64,000 bases of DNA. Source: Neomegalonema sp. (lineage in GTDB: Bacteria > Pseudomonadota > Alphaproteobacteria > Rhodobacterales > Rhodobacteraceae). Each line of letters opens with the position of its first letter. Within the stretch, counting starts at the first letter, position 1. A model generated the notes under the pieces. That model did no database searches. It worked only from the letters and a program-made list of their open reading frames with translations, and was not told the origin of the DNA. The position numbers were made by a program, and so were the translations under genes. The stretch spans positions 1 through 64,000 of the forward strand of contig JALEFY010000028.1 in assembly GCA_022760435.1 (NCBI GenBank), given 5' to 3'. Positions 1 to 8,642 of this stretch are shown here, piece after piece.

Positions 1-637
1 AGCGTCCCACCCATGTGCTCGAGCTGATCCATGGATTGCCGGAACCAGCCCAGCAATGACGCGCGGCGATGGTTGTGCAGGGCCTCCAGCGCCTCCCCGT
101 GTTCCCCCAAACGAAACAGACCGCTCGATCCGAGCGGCCTGCTGGGTGTGGGGCATGGCCTGCATAGGCGCCTTCCCCGGGGGGTGAGATCATCGCTCAG
201 CGATTGGGAACGCGAGCGACGGGGCGGAAGGTTTTGCGCCTGAGCCATCGGAGGGTCGCGACCTCCGCGCGACCGGGATATCTGAAGCGAAGGGGAATGG
301 ATCCTCTTGCGAGGGGCTTGGGTTTGCGACAAGGCGCGTTGACAGCTCGATAGATGGGACACCTCCACCAGTTCCGGCATCGCCGGGGTGTCGGTGTACG
401 GCCTAGCCAGCCCACCAAGGCACCGCTAATACCCGCCTGCATGGCGTCGAACGGTGCTTCGGCCCGCTGGCGCGACTGCCCCGATCCCGGAGACGCGTCT
501 GCACAGCTTCAACATCAGTAGGGTGGGGGCGAATCGGGGGGAGAGTCAAACGGCGCCTACCGCATCCGCTCACAAGGATTGGATGCAGCGCAAACTGTGG
601 CATTCATGCCAATATCTGGTAGGGGAGGGCTCGCTGA
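1..637. other. Gene-poor left edge, no recognised gene
   Basis: About 640 bases lie between the window edge and the end of chpT. No reading frame here has convincing composition over its full length. A minus-strand intrinsic terminator sits at 119-140, so a transcript from the right, either the chpT mRNA or an unrecognised RNA in 140-640, probably ends there. The stretch around 355-395 can fold into nested hairpins on the minus strand (GACACC...GGTGTC enclosing CCGGC...GCCGG). I looked for tmRNA, SRP RNA, 6S RNA and cobalamin-riboswitch signatures and found none. At 1-100 a short minus-strand frame with GC-rich third positions could be the start of a gene leaving the window, but it is too short to call. 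Confidence 0.4.
106..140 (-). terminator. Intrinsic terminator on the minus strand
   Basis: Read on the minus strand, the stem GCCGCTCG / CGAGCGGT with a 3-base loop is followed by CTGTTTCGTTT. On the plus strand the sequence after the stem has no T tract, so the terminator points leftward. It would end whatever is transcribed through 140-640. Confidence 0.6.
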
Positions 638-1327
638 TCACAAGGCGGCGGCAACAACTACCCGCTCTTCCTCTTGGCCAAAGGTGAGTTCGGCGCCGAT
701 CTGCTGAGCAATGCGCTGGGTCAGCAGCAAGGCGCTCTCCTTGGCTTCCAGTCTCTCGCCAAACTGGCCGGTACGCAGGATTTCCCGTGCCCGCTCGGAC
801 AGTGTGGCATTGCGTCCCTCGGCCATGATGATCAGGTTCATGCCGCCGCGCTGGACCGCGCCCATGCGCAAGCGACCACCGCGCGGCAGGCTGTCGACGC
901 CGATCAGCATCAGATTGAGCAGCAGGCGCACCGCATCGCGCGAGATCGCGTTCTCGCTCGGCGACCATTCCAGGGCGACCCGGCTACCATCAAGGAAGTC
1001 CCCGGTCAGGGTCTGGATCTCCTGTACCTGCATCATTTCACCCAGCGAGCCACCGGCACCAAAAGCGGCGCGGAAGAACTGGAGACGCGCAGCCGCCTGG
1101 CGGGCGCTGGTGGTGACCAGTTGGAAGGCGTGCTCCTTCAGATCCGCGTCAGCACCATCATTGATGATCTCGATGCCATTATTGAGCGCGCCAACCGGCC
1201 CCACCAGATCATGGCAGATCTTCGAGCTGAGCAGGGAAGCGAGGGTGAGATCATCGATATGCGCGCTCATGTTAGCTCCGGCGGCTGAGGTGGTTGAGGC
1301 GGAAGCATGCATGGCGGGTTGGGTCAC
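638..1327 (-). CDS. chpT: Histidine phosphotransferase ChpT
   Basis: ChpT relays phosphate from the hybrid kinase CckA to the response regulators CtrA and CpdR, which control cell cycle and motility in alphaproteobacteria. The 229-residue protein carries the helical-hairpin phosphotransfer segment with the phospho-accepting histidine in SSKICHDLVGPVGALNNG (His39). A degenerate GHKL-like C-terminal domain follows, with no recognisable ATP-binding boxes, as is usual for the family. The chosen GTG start at 1327 has AGGAG six bases upstream. An ATG at 1270 with GGAG in front is a good alternative and would remove 19 unstructured residues. It stands alone on this strand; the upstream interval 1328-1640 has AT-rich patches including TTAACC that could hold CtrA half-sites, but no full TTAA-N7-TTAA was found. 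Confidence 0.93.
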   Translation of the reverse strand: MTQPAMHASASTTSAAGANMSAHIDDLTLASLLSSKICHDLVGPVGALNNGIEIINDGADADLKEHAFQLVTTSARQAAARLQFFRAAFGAGGSLGEMMQVQEIQTLTGDFLDGSRVALEWSPSENAISRDAVRLLLNLMLIGVDSLPRGGRLRMGAVQRGGMNLIIMAEGRNATLSERAREILRTGQFGERLEAKESALLLTQRIAQQIGAELTFGQEEERVVVAAAL

Positions 1328-1644
1328 GGGGAACTCCTGAAAAAGACACTGGGGCGAATTTCATGGATCCAACCTCTTCCCGTTCGGCTTTCCTCAGGGC
1401 GAGGCAGGGCAATAGACGATAGAATGCCCTGCTCCGCAGGGGCTTCATTAACCAATACCTTGCCCTAAATGATTTAAGATACTGTTTCAAACCGTTACGC
1501 CTACATTATTGCGGCGAGGGCGCGGCAAATCAGCGTCAAGGATGACGAGAGCGCGCCGGTTTCGCCTCAGTGGTCGGTCCGAGCCGACAGGCCGCCCGAA
1601 AAGCGAAAATCCTCAAAGGGAAAATCCAGGAAAAGGGAAGTTCA

Positions 1645-1821
1645 ATGAGCCTGATTGAAGTCGGCGCGCTGGTGCGCCATCCGCAAATGCCGGATTGGGG
1701 GCTCGGCCAGGTGCAATCGATGATCGGGCATCGGGTCACCGTGAATTTCGAGGATGCGGGCAAGGTGGTGATCGATGCCCGCATCGTTGAGCTGGAGCTG
1801 GTCAGTTTCGACCATATGTAG
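1645..1821 (+). CDS. DUF3553 domain protein
   Basis: This is a small basic-to-neutral protein of 58 residues with the DUF3553 pattern GALVRHPQMPDWGLGQV and VTVNFEDAGK, a fold resembling the small SH3-like domain found at the C-terminus of some helicases. Its function is unknown. The ATG at 1645 is preceded by AGGGAAG at good spacing; a longer in-frame extension to 1570 has no ribosome site and is not used. It is divergent from chpT. The pairing of this family with chpT is, from memory, common in alphaproteobacteria, but no functional link is established. Confidence 0.85.
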   Translation: MSLIEVGALVRHPQMPDWGLGQVQSMIGHRVTVNFEDAGKVVIDARIVELELVSFDHM

Positions 1822-1853
1822 CGGCGGGTGAAACGCCCCGCCGCTCGGCAGGT

Positions 1854-2330
1854 TCAGGCATCCAGAGGCTTGACGACAAGGGTCGCGCCCTGGACTTCGG
1901 TGACGATGAGGGCGGTGCCCCGGCTCACAGCCCCCGCTCCCTGGATCCGGGCCGGCCACTGGCCATCTTGCACGCTGACCGAGCCCAGCCCGTGCTCGAA
2001 ATCGCCAAGTGCGGTGACCTGCAAGCCAATGAGCTGGCGGTGGCGCTCATTGAGATCGGGGCGGTCCGAAGCCTGGGTGATCAGCGGACTGGCGAAGAAC
2101 CATCGCCCGGCGATGGTGATGAGCGTCGCCAGGATTGCGAACAGCACCAATTGCTCAGCCCCGGTCAGCGACGGGAACAGCCAGAGCGCAACCCCGACCA
2201 GCACCGCCGCGATCCCCGGCCAAAGCAGGAAGAACGACATCGTCGCCGTTTCCAGCAACATCAGCGCCAGACCAACGGCAACCCACCACCACGGGCTGGC
2301 GGTTGCGATGAACGAAATCAGGTCCGTCAT
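1854..2330 (-). CDS. NfeD-family membrane protein
   Basis: The protein has 158 residues. Two or three hydrophobic helices (about residues 12-90) precede a C-terminal OB-fold-like beta domain that starts near LIGLQVTALGDFEHGLGSV. This is the short NfeD form that lacks the ClpP-like protease domain. NfeD proteins sit in the inner membrane with SPFH/stomatin proteins and are thought to help organise membrane microdomains or protein quality control. The gene follows the SPFH gene by only 21 bases on the same strand, so the two are very likely co-transcribed, and this pairing is the best support for the call. Confidence 0.9.
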   Translation of the reverse strand: MTDLISFIATASPWWWVAVGLALMLLETATMSFFLLWPGIAAVLVGVALWLFPSLTGAEQLVLFAILATLITIAGRWFFASPLITQASDRPDLNERHRQLIGLQVTALGDFEHGLGSVSVQDGQWPARIQGAGAVSRGTALIVTEVQGATLVVKPLDA

Positions 2331-2351
2331 GAGCCCCTCTCGTATGGAGAC

Positions 2352-3269
2352 TTATTTGTCTTTGAAGGCCGATTTGGTCAGTTCGGCAATCCCGCCGATC
2401 GACCCGATCACTTGCGAGGCTTCCAGCGGCATCAGGATCACTTTCTGATTGGGCGCGCTTGCCACGTCCTTGAGCGCTTCGACATATTTTTGCGCAACGA
2501 AGTAGTTGACCGCATGGACATCACCGGCGGCGATGGCTTCGGATACCGCGCGGGTGGCTTCGGCTTCCGCCTGGCCCTGACGCTCGCGCGCCTCGGCATC
2601 GCGGAAGGCAGCCTCGCGGCGCCCTTCTGCCTCGAGCACTTGCGAGGTCTTCAGGCCCTCGGCCTTCAGGATCGCCGATTGTTTCATGCCCTCGGCTTGC
2701 AGGATGTCGGCGCGTTTCTCACGCTCGGCCTTCATCTGCCGGGTCATCGCCTCGGTGATGTCGGCGGGTGGCGAGAGGTCCTTGATCTCGACCCGGGTGA
2801 TCTTCACCCCCCACGGATTGGTCGCCTTGTCGATCACGGTCAGCAGACGCGCGTTGATATCATCGCGGTTCGACAGCACCTCGTCGAGATCCATCGAGCC
2901 GATCACCGTCCGGATATTGGTCATGGTGAGGTTGATCATCGCCCGCTCGAGATCGCGCACCTGATAGGCGGCCGAGGCGGCGTCCATGATCTGATAAAAG
3001 GCGACCGCATCGGCGGTGACGGTGGCGTTGTCGCGGGTAATCACCGGCTGGCTCGGCACATCAAGCACCGATTCCATCATGTTCAGCTTGGCACCCACAT
3101 CCTGATAGATCGGGATCAGGGTATGAATGCCGGGCTTGAGCGTATGGGTGTAGCGGCCAAACGCCTCGACCGTCCATTCCTCGCCTTGCGGCACGATCCG
3201 GATCGCCTTGAAGATCAGGAACACGACCAGCGCGACCAGCGCCAGCGAGAAAAGCGTAAAGGCGTCCAT
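2352..3269 (-). CDS. SPFH/Band-7 (stomatin, QmcA-like) protein
   Basis: At 305 residues it has one N-terminal membrane helix (about 4-22, [18 protein letters not shown]) followed by the SPFH domain ([24 protein letters not shown]). A long Ala/Glu-rich coiled coil ([15 protein letters not shown], repeated AEGxKxS/AEGRREA) drives ring assembly. Family members form large cages on the inner membrane together with NfeD proteins. The ATG at 3269 is preceded by GAGGAG; an in-frame upstream methionine at 3284 lies before the ribosome site and is unlikely to be used. It is the first gene of a two-gene operon with the NfeD gene. Confidence 0.92.
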   Translation of the reverse strand: MDAFTLFSLALVALVVFLIFKAIRIVPQGEEWTVEAFGRYTHTLKPGIHTLIPIYQDVGAKLNMMESVLDVPSQPVITRDNATVTADAVAFYQIMDAASAAYQVRDLERAMINLTMTNIRTVIGSMDLDEVLSNRDDINARLLTVIDKATNPWGVKITRVEIKDLSPPADITEAMTRQMKAEREKRADILQAEGMKQSAILKAEGLKTSQVLEAEGRREAAFRDAEARERQGQAEAEATRAVSEAIAAGDVHAVNYFVAQKYVEALKDVASAPNQKVILMPLEASQVIGSIGGIAELTKSAFKDK

Positions 3270-3712
3270 TAATCGTCTCCTCAATATTGGGTCGGCGTCG
3301 CTGCCGATAGGGGCCTTTCGTTAAAGGCCGGGGTTGGGGGCAATTCGCGGCGTTCGTGACTGCGCAGCAGGGTCCATGCAGCGACAGTAGGTCAGTCATG
3401 CGAATTGCACATATCGATATGGGAGGCATTCTTCCCCCATAAAAGTCGATATACCATGAATTGGCGGTCGCGGCGCGCGTCCATAGTGATTGCCACGCGT
3501 AGTCGTGGCTCTTATGGTCGCGCAGATCAGGCAGGCGAGAAGGCCCGCAGGAGGCCCCTCCATACGGCCCTCCCTATCTCCCCGGATCGCGCGCGGGCAA
3601 GCGCGCGCCGGCGGCGGGCTCTTCGTGGTCCGGTTTGGCCTCGCTGCCTATTGCGCCCTCGCGGCGTGTTCGAGTTAAAGCGGCGCAGACGCGCCCGTTG
3701 GTTGGAGTAGTG
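3270..3712. other. Intergenic region between SPFH gene and olsB
   Basis: This interval of 443 bases separates two divergent genes and must carry both promoters. I see no convincing gene. An imperfect inverted repeat around 3417-3443 (ATATGGGAGG...CCCCCATA) and another around 3491-3508 (CACGCG...CGTG) are visible. The first could be an operator or a short hairpin. Ornithine-lipid genes are phosphate-controlled in several bacteria, but I could not identify a PHO box with confidence. Confidence 0.4.
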
Positions 3713-4525
3713 ATGGAAATCGACTCTGGACGGTTCACAATCAGGCTGGCTCAGTCGGAAGAAGACATTCGGGCAGCACAATCACTGCGCTACCGCGTCT
3801 TCGTCGAGGAGATGGGCGCCAAGCCCACGCCTGAAGATGCCGCCGTCAAACGCGAAAGCGATCGCTTCGATGCCTTTTGCAAGCATCTTTTGCTGATCGA
3901 TAACGAGATCGAAGACCGCGCCCATCAGGTCGTGGGCGTCTATCGCCTTCTCCATGGCAGCGTTGCCAAGGGGACGCCGGAAAATCCGGGGCCTGGCTTT
4001 TACACCGCGACGGAGTTCGATCTGACCGCGATCGAGGATTATCCGGGTGAGGTGATGGAGCTGGGGCGCTCCTGCGTCGATGCCGCCTATCGCGGCAAAT
4101 CGGCGATGCAGCTGCTCTGGATGGGGCTTTCGCAATATATCACCGTGCATGAGATCACGCTGATGTTCGGCACCGCGAGCTTTCACGGCACCGATCTGGA
4201 AAAGCTCGCACAGCCGCTCTCTTATCTCTACCACAATCACCTGGCGCCGATCGAGATGCGGACCCGCACGCGGCCCGAATATTATGTGTCGATGGAGATG
4301 TTGCCGCCAGAGCAGGTCAACCAGCTCGAAGCGACCAAGGCCATTCCGCCGCTGATGAAGGGGTATTTGCGGCTGGGTGGCTATGTCGGCGATGGCGTGT
4401 TTGTTGACGAGCAGTTCAACACCGTGGATGTCTGTGTGCTCATGGATACCGCGAAGATCACCGCACGCCACAAGCGCTTCTACGCGCGCCGAGCGCCCGA
4501 AGAGATCGCCCGGATCCTCGGCTGA
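3713..4525 (+). CDS. olsB: Ornithine-acyl[ACP] N-acyltransferase OlsB
   Basis: OlsB joins a 3-hydroxy fatty acid from ACP to the alpha-amino group of ornithine, making lyso-ornithine lipid, the first step of ornithine-lipid synthesis at the inner membrane. The 270-residue protein shows the GNAT/autoinducer-synthase-like fold pattern: LRYRVFVEEMG near residue 25, then VVGVYRLL and the ELGRSCVDAAYRGKSAMQLLW segment that binds the acyl donor, and LGGYVGDGVFVDEQFNTVDVCVLMD near the end. The ATG at 3713 has GGAG in front. The next gene, 30 bases downstream, encodes the matching O-acyltransferase OlsA, which makes the assignment firm. Confidence 0.92.
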   Translation: MEIDSGRFTIRLAQSEEDIRAAQSLRYRVFVEEMGAKPTPEDAAVKRESDRFDAFCKHLLLIDNEIEDRAHQVVGVYRLLHGSVAKGTPENPGPGFYTATEFDLTAIEDYPGEVMELGRSCVDAAYRGKSAMQLLWMGLSQYITVHEITLMFGTASFHGTDLEKLAQPLSYLYHNHLAPIEMRTRTRPEYYVSMEMLPPEQVNQLEATKAIPPLMKGYLRLGGYVGDGVFVDEQFNTVDVCVLMDTAKITARHKRFYARRAPEEIARILG

Positions 4526-4555
4526 CGGCATGAAGACGCGCAGGACGGTTACGCA

Positions 4556-5467
4556 GTGAAGGACGCTGAAAACAAGACGCAAGGCCAACAGGGCGCTGAG
4601 GCAGCCAAACCGCAATTGAGCCAGGATTTCAGCGGATTGGGCGGAGATGCCGGGCGCGGAGCCGCGACCTGGATCGGGACTGCGCCGCCGCCGCTGCCAA
4701 AGCGGCGTTGGTGGCAATACATCCTCGCAGGTTCGCGCCTGCTACTCCTGGCGCTGAGCACCGCGCTCTTGCTGCCGGTGTTCTTCGTCTCGCGCTTTTT
4801 CGGGTCCGGGCGCAGCGTGGTCGCGCTGTGGTGCCGGGTGGGAACCTTTTGCTGCGGCTTGCGGGCACGCCGGATCGGCAAACCGATGACGGGCGGCGGC
4901 GTGCTGCTCTCCAATCATATTGCCTGGATCGATATTCTTGTGCTTGGCAGCATGGCGCCGGTTCATTTCGTGGCCAAGGCGGAAGTGGCGACCTGGCCCC
5001 TGTTTGGCTGGCTCGCAAGGATCACCGACACCGCTTTCATCGAGCGACGCCGCGCTCAGGCAAAGGCGCAGCAAGGGCCGCTGGCAGAGCGGGTGAGTCA
5101 GGGCCAGCTTCTCACCCTGTTTCCCGAGGGCACGAGCTCGGATGGGTTGCGCGTCCTGCCGTTCAAATCGTCGCTGTTCTCGATGTTCTTCGATGCCGAT
5201 GGCAAGGCGGCCATGCCCGCGCAGCCGGTCTCGATCTGCTATCTCGCGCCCAGTGGGCTGCCGGACAGCTTTTACGGCTGGTGGGGAGAGATGTCGCTGT
5301 TTGATCACATCCTGGACGTGACGGCCCTGAGCTGGCGGGGCGAGGTGGTGGTGACCTTCCATCCGCCGCTCGATGCAGCTTCCTGCGGTGATCGCAAGAC
5401 CATGGCGAGCGCGGCGCAAGCAGCGGTCGAGCAGGGGGTACTGGGCGTTTTGCCCGATCGCGCGTAA
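4556..5467 (+). CDS. olsA: Lyso-ornithine lipid O-acyltransferase OlsA
   Basis: OlsA adds the second, ester-linked acyl chain to lyso-ornithine lipid. The protein of 303 residues belongs to the PlsC family of 1-acyl-glycerol-phosphate acyltransferases. It has a membrane helix at about 55-80 and the catalytic HX4D motif in NHIAWID (His121, Asp126). The substrate-binding box is FPEGTSSDG (about 189-197). The first ~45 residues are polar, Gly/Pro-rich and probably disordered. The start is GTG at 4556, behind AGGAC. It lies directly behind olsB on the same strand. Some PlsC homologues also acylate lysophosphatidic acid, so dual use cannot be excluded. Confidence 0.9.
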   Translation: MKDAENKTQGQQGAEAAKPQLSQDFSGLGGDAGRGAATWIGTAPPPLPKRRWWQYILAGSRLLLLALSTALLLPVFFVSRFFGSGRSVVALWCRVGTFCCGLRARRIGKPMTGGGVLLSNHIAWIDILVLGSMAPVHFVAKAEVATWPLFGWLARITDTAFIERRRAQAKAQQGPLAERVSQGQLLTLFPEGTSSDGLRVLPFKSSLFSMFFDADGKAAMPAQPVSICYLAPSGLPDSFYGWWGEMSLFDHILDVTALSWRGEVVVTFHPPLDAASCGDRKTMASAAQAAVEQGVLGVLPDRA

Positions 5468-5501
5468 CGGCGCGGGCCGCCCCGCTGCCGCAGCACCATC
5501 G

Positions 5502-6770
5502 TCAGGCGCGTTTGCGGATGACGGTATATTCCGCCTGCGCGGTGTCGTTCTCGACCAGGGTTTCAAACTGCTCGGCCGGGAAGGCGAGCTCGACCCACTT
5601 CTTCGGGATCACCCCGAAATTGCGCCGTGGGAAGTAATTGGTCAGATAGCCTTCGAGCGTTTTCGCGGGCATGTGATCGGCGATGATGATATTGAACACC
5701 GCGATGCCGCCGGGGCGCAGAACCCGGCCGATCTCGGAGAGATAGCTCCATTGCTTGATCGGCGGCATGAAGTAGAAGACCGAGCTGGCAACCGCGATAT
5801 CGATGCTCGCATCCTCGGTGCCCGAGAGCGTCTCGCCATCGACGGGGCGCGGCAGCATATCCATGTGCTTCTCGAGATATTGGGCATAGGCACCGTCGAT
5901 CTCATAGATCTCATAGGCTTCAGGCGAAAAGCGGTTCTTGAAATAGCTCGCAGCGCCGCCCCAGGCCGGGCCGATCTCACAAATCCGATGCACCTCATCG
6001 GCGCTGATCATGTCCGGCACGATCAGCCGGTCAAAGCGCTCCTGATTGATCTTGTGGATGTCGCCGCGGTTCTCGAGCAGTGAGACGCCCGCTTCCTCGG
6101 CCCGTTTCACATCCGCCCCGCCGCGCTCGAACGTGTTGACAAAGCCGAGCTTGGCGGCGTCGAAATGCGTGGCGATGCCCATCTCGGACCAGAACAGCAT
6201 CAGGAAGAAATCGGCGAAGCGTTCAGCTTCCTGCTCGGCCAGATAGGCTTCGAGCTGCCCCTCGCCCTGCGCCTTGAGCGATTTTTGAAAGGCGATGGTC
6301 GCCGCTTTGCTGGGCAGGGTCAGATAGGGGTTGTCGAGAAATTCGAGAAAGCGTTCGGTCAGCCGGCGCAACTGATCGCCGCGCCCGGCGGCAGCGGTGC
6401 CGGAGGTCAGCGCCGCCGCCTCATCGGCATGGGGGCTGCGCATGCGATCCTGACGCTTGCGCATCGCATCGATGGTCTCGCGGAGTTTTTGCTGGCTCTC
6501 GCTCGATGCCTCAAGCTTGCTGCGCAACCGCTCGACCGTCGCCTTGTGCGACTCGGTTGCCGTCCCGAGCTTGTTGCGCAGATCCTTCACCCGCTCGGCA
6601 TGGGTTTCGTTCGTGCGCGCCATCAAGTCCCGCATCTCGCTGATGCGGCGCGAATATTCCTGTTCGGCGTTGAGGATGTGGTTTTGCAGGCGCTCGATCT
6701 CGCCCTTGAGCTCCTCAATCTTTTCAGCCTGAGCCGCCGTGCCCAGGCCGGCCATGTTGAACAAGCTCAT
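5502..6770 (-). CDS. Coiled-coil SAM-dependent methyltransferase
   Basis: Two parts are visible in 422 residues. Residues ~14-110 are an almost uninterrupted charged heptad-type coiled coil. Residues ~225-420 form a class-I Rossmann methyltransferase-like domain, with a motif-I-like ICEIGPAWGGAASYF, an acidic beta-2 end (YEIYEID), DIAVASSVFYFM and LRPGGIAVFNI. It resembles the putative sugar O-methyltransferases found in surface-polysaccharide gene sets, though no such genes are next to it. The substrate is unknown. The ATG has GAGG upstream. It is convergent with olsA with only 34 bases between, and sits downstream of ppiD-trpE on the same strand after a 327-base gap. Confidence 0.75.
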   Translation of the reverse strand: MSLFNMAGLGTAAQAEKIEELKGEIERLQNHILNAEQEYSRRISEMRDLMARTNETHAERVKDLRNKLGTATESHKATVERLRSKLEASSESQQKLRETIDAMRKRQDRMRSPHADEAAALTSGTAAAGRGDQLRRLTERFLEFLDNPYLTLPSKAATIAFQKSLKAQGEGQLEAYLAEQEAERFADFFLMLFWSEMGIATHFDAAKLGFVNTFERGGADVKRAEEAGVSLLENRGDIHKINQERFDRLIVPDMISADEVHRICEIGPAWGGAASYFKNRFSPEAYEIYEIDGAYAQYLEKHMDMLPRPVDGETLSGTEDASIDIAVASSVFYFMPPIKQWSYLSEIGRVLRPGGIAVFNIIIADHMPAKTLEGYLTNYFPRRNFGVIPKKWVELAFPAEQFETLVENDTAQAEYTVIRKRA

Positions 6771-7097
6771 CCGACATCCTCGCTCGAGATCCCGCGCATG
6801 CGCCGCAGCTTGAGCGCTTTTGGGGGCGGTTCATTAACTGTGCTCCCCCTAGAGGCGATGTCGGCGCGAATGACAAGGGCGCCGACATGGGGAGGGGGAC
6901 AATTTTCTTGGGTGATGCTGCGCGGTCCCGGCACCATGCCGATCGGCGCCGCCAGATCGCCCGCCCATATGTCCACCGACCTGCCGGACCACCTGCCTGA
7001 ACACCTGCCTGAACACCTGCCTGAACACTTGCCTGACCACTTGGCGGGGTGGCAGGCAGCGGCGCGGTTCTGCTTCGCCGCTGGCAATGGGCGCGGA
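6771..7097. other. Intergenic region carrying a 12-bp tandem repeat
   Basis: Between the trpE stop and the methyltransferase start (both minus strand) lie 327 bases with no credible gene. The interval holds a 12-bp minisatellite at 6978-7049. No trpG is found here, although trpE is often followed by it. Confidence 0.6.
6978..7049. repeat. 12-bp tandem repeat, about six units
   Basis: The unit is CACCTGCCTGAA. Units start at 6978, 6990, 7002, 7014, 7026 and 7038; the three central ones (6990-7025) are identical and the flanking ones diverge progressively, the last strongly. The period is a multiple of three, but no gene covers it. The pattern fits replication slippage. Confidence 0.9.
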
Positions 7098-8636
7098 TCA
7101 GCCGTTCTTGAGTGCAGCAAAGCGCCCAGCGGCTTCCGCCGCCTTGATCAACGCCTTGGATTTGTTGACCGTTTCCTGATACTCGGCCTCGGGATCGCTG
7201 TCATAGACGACGCCGCCGCCGGCCTGAACATAGACCTTGCCATCCTTGAGCACCGCCGTGCGCAGCGCGATGCAGGTATCCATGTCGCCATTGACCGAGA
7301 AATACCCGACACCGCCAGCATAGACGCCGCGTTTCTCGCTCTCCAATTCGTCGATGATCTCCATCGCCCGGATCTTGGGCGCACCCGAAACGGTACCGGC
7401 GGGCATCCCGGCGAGAAAGGCGGAGAGGGCGTCTTGCCCTTCGGCCAGGATCCCGTCGACATTCGAGACGATATGCATCACATGGCTGTAGCGCTCGATC
7501 TTGAATTGCTGGTTTGGATCGACGGATCCGATCCGCGCGACCCGTCCGACATCATTACGGCCCAGATCGAGCAGCATGAGATGCTCGGCCAGCTCTTTGG
7601 GATCGGCCAGCAGATCATCCTCGAGCGCCTGATCTTCCGCCTCATCGGCGCCGCGCGGACGGGTGCCCGCGATCGGGCGGATCGTCACCTTGACCTCACC
7701 ATCCGCCTGACGCTGGGTGCGCACCAGGATCTCGGGGCTCGCGCCGGTAATCTGGAACTCGCTGCCCTGTCCCGAGAAGTTGAAGAAGAACATATAGGGC
7801 GAGGGATTGGTGCGGCGCAGCGCGCGATAGAGCGAGACCGGCGGCAAGGCGAAATCGAAATGCCAGCGTTGTGAGGGGACGACCTGAAAGATGTCACCGG
7901 CGCGGATATATTCCTTGGCGGTCTCGACATTAGCCAGATAGTCGGCATGGCTGGTGTTGGAGACCGGGTCGATCTGCACCGGGCCGGTCTCGCTGAGCTG
8001 ATGATGGACCGGGAGCGGGCGATCGAGATTGTTGACCGCGTCCGACAGCCGCTCAGCCGCGCGATGATAGGCCTCGCGCGCATTCACCCCTTCTACGGGG
8101 CGCACAGGGGTGATCAGCGTGACCGTGTCATAGGCATTATCGACCACCGCGACCAGCGAGGGGCGCAGCAAGATCCCGTCGGGCAGGCCGAGCGGATCGG
8201 GATTGGGCTCGGGGAGCTTTTCCACCAGCCGCACCATGTCATAGCCCAGATAGCCGTAGAGCCCCGCCGCGGCTGCTGGTAAGGACGCGGGCAACTCGAA
8301 CTGGCTCTCGTCAATCAGACGGCGCAGCGATGCGATGGTCCCGCAGTCTTCATCTTCAAAAGCCTGCGCATCCCATGCCGCAGAGCGATTGATCCGCGCG
8401 CGATCACCGCGGCATTGCCAGATGAGATCGGGCTTCCAGCCGATGATCGAATAACGCCCGCGGGCCGAAGCGCCGACCACCGATTCGAGTAGGAAACTGT
8501 CCGGCCCGGCCTGGGTCAGCTTGAGCAGCAGGGAGACCGGGGTCTCCAGATCGCAGGGCAGCACGGTCCATAGCGCCTGGGCCTGCCCATCGTTGAAGCG
8601 GGCTTCGAAATCGTGAAACGCGGGAGAGATGTCCAT
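7098..8636 (-). CDS. trpE: Anthranilate synthase component I (TrpE)
   Basis: TrpE converts chorismate and ammonia (or glutamine with TrpG) to anthranilate, the first committed step to tryptophan. The 512-residue protein is of normal length. It has the tryptophan feedback site LLES near residue 50 in the N-terminal domain and the chorismate-binding C-terminal domain, with PIAGTRPRGADEAED, ELAEHLMLLDLGRNDVGRVA, AGTVSGAPKIRAMEIIDELE and VYVQAGGGVVYDSDPEAEYQET all intact. It starts six bases after the ppiD stop, so the two genes form an operon, an arrangement seen in other alphaproteobacteria. No glutaminase subunit gene trpG follows within the window. Confidence 0.97.
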   Translation of the reverse strand: MDISPAFHDFEARFNDGQAQALWTVLPCDLETPVSLLLKLTQAGPDSFLLESVVGASARGRYSIIGWKPDLIWQCRGDRARINRSAAWDAQAFEDEDCGTIASLRRLIDESQFELPASLPAAAAGLYGYLGYDMVRLVEKLPEPNPDPLGLPDGILLRPSLVAVVDNAYDTVTLITPVRPVEGVNAREAYHRAAERLSDAVNNLDRPLPVHHQLSETGPVQIDPVSNTSHADYLANVETAKEYIRAGDIFQVVPSQRWHFDFALPPVSLYRALRRTNPSPYMFFFNFSGQGSEFQITGASPEILVRTQRQADGEVKVTIRPIAGTRPRGADEAEDQALEDDLLADPKELAEHLMLLDLGRNDVGRVARIGSVDPNQQFKIERYSHVMHIVSNVDGILAEGQDALSAFLAGMPAGTVSGAPKIRAMEIIDELESEKRGVYAGGVGYFSVNGDMDTCIALRTAVLKDGKVYVQAGGGVVYDSDPEAEYQETVNKSKALIKAAEAAGRFAALKNG

Positions 8637-8642
8637 GAAGCG

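Noticed and set aside
1-100. Start of a minus-strand protein gene at the left edge
   Set aside because: About 35 codons with GC-rich third positions look coding, but there is no clear start or ribosome site and the frame is cut by the edge.
140-640. tmRNA (two-piece alphaproteobacterial type), SRP RNA or 6S RNA
   Set aside because: No tag-peptide frame resembling the alphaproteobacterial tag, no GGATTCGAC-type D-arm and no T-arm with CCA were found; the SRP tetraloop motif is absent too.
1440-1490. Full CtrA site TTAA-N7-TTAA before chpT
   Set aside because: Only half-sites (TTAACC, TTTAA) at wrong spacing are present.
6978-7049. CRISPR-like array
   Set aside because: Units are 12 bp and directly adjacent, with no spacers.
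6165-7874. Long plus-strand open frame (569 codons)
   Set aside because: It runs opposite the methyltransferase and trpE genes, which have strong family motifs; it is open only because of GC-rich codon use. The same applies to long antisense frames at 36486-37736, 39736-41298 and 61509-63377.
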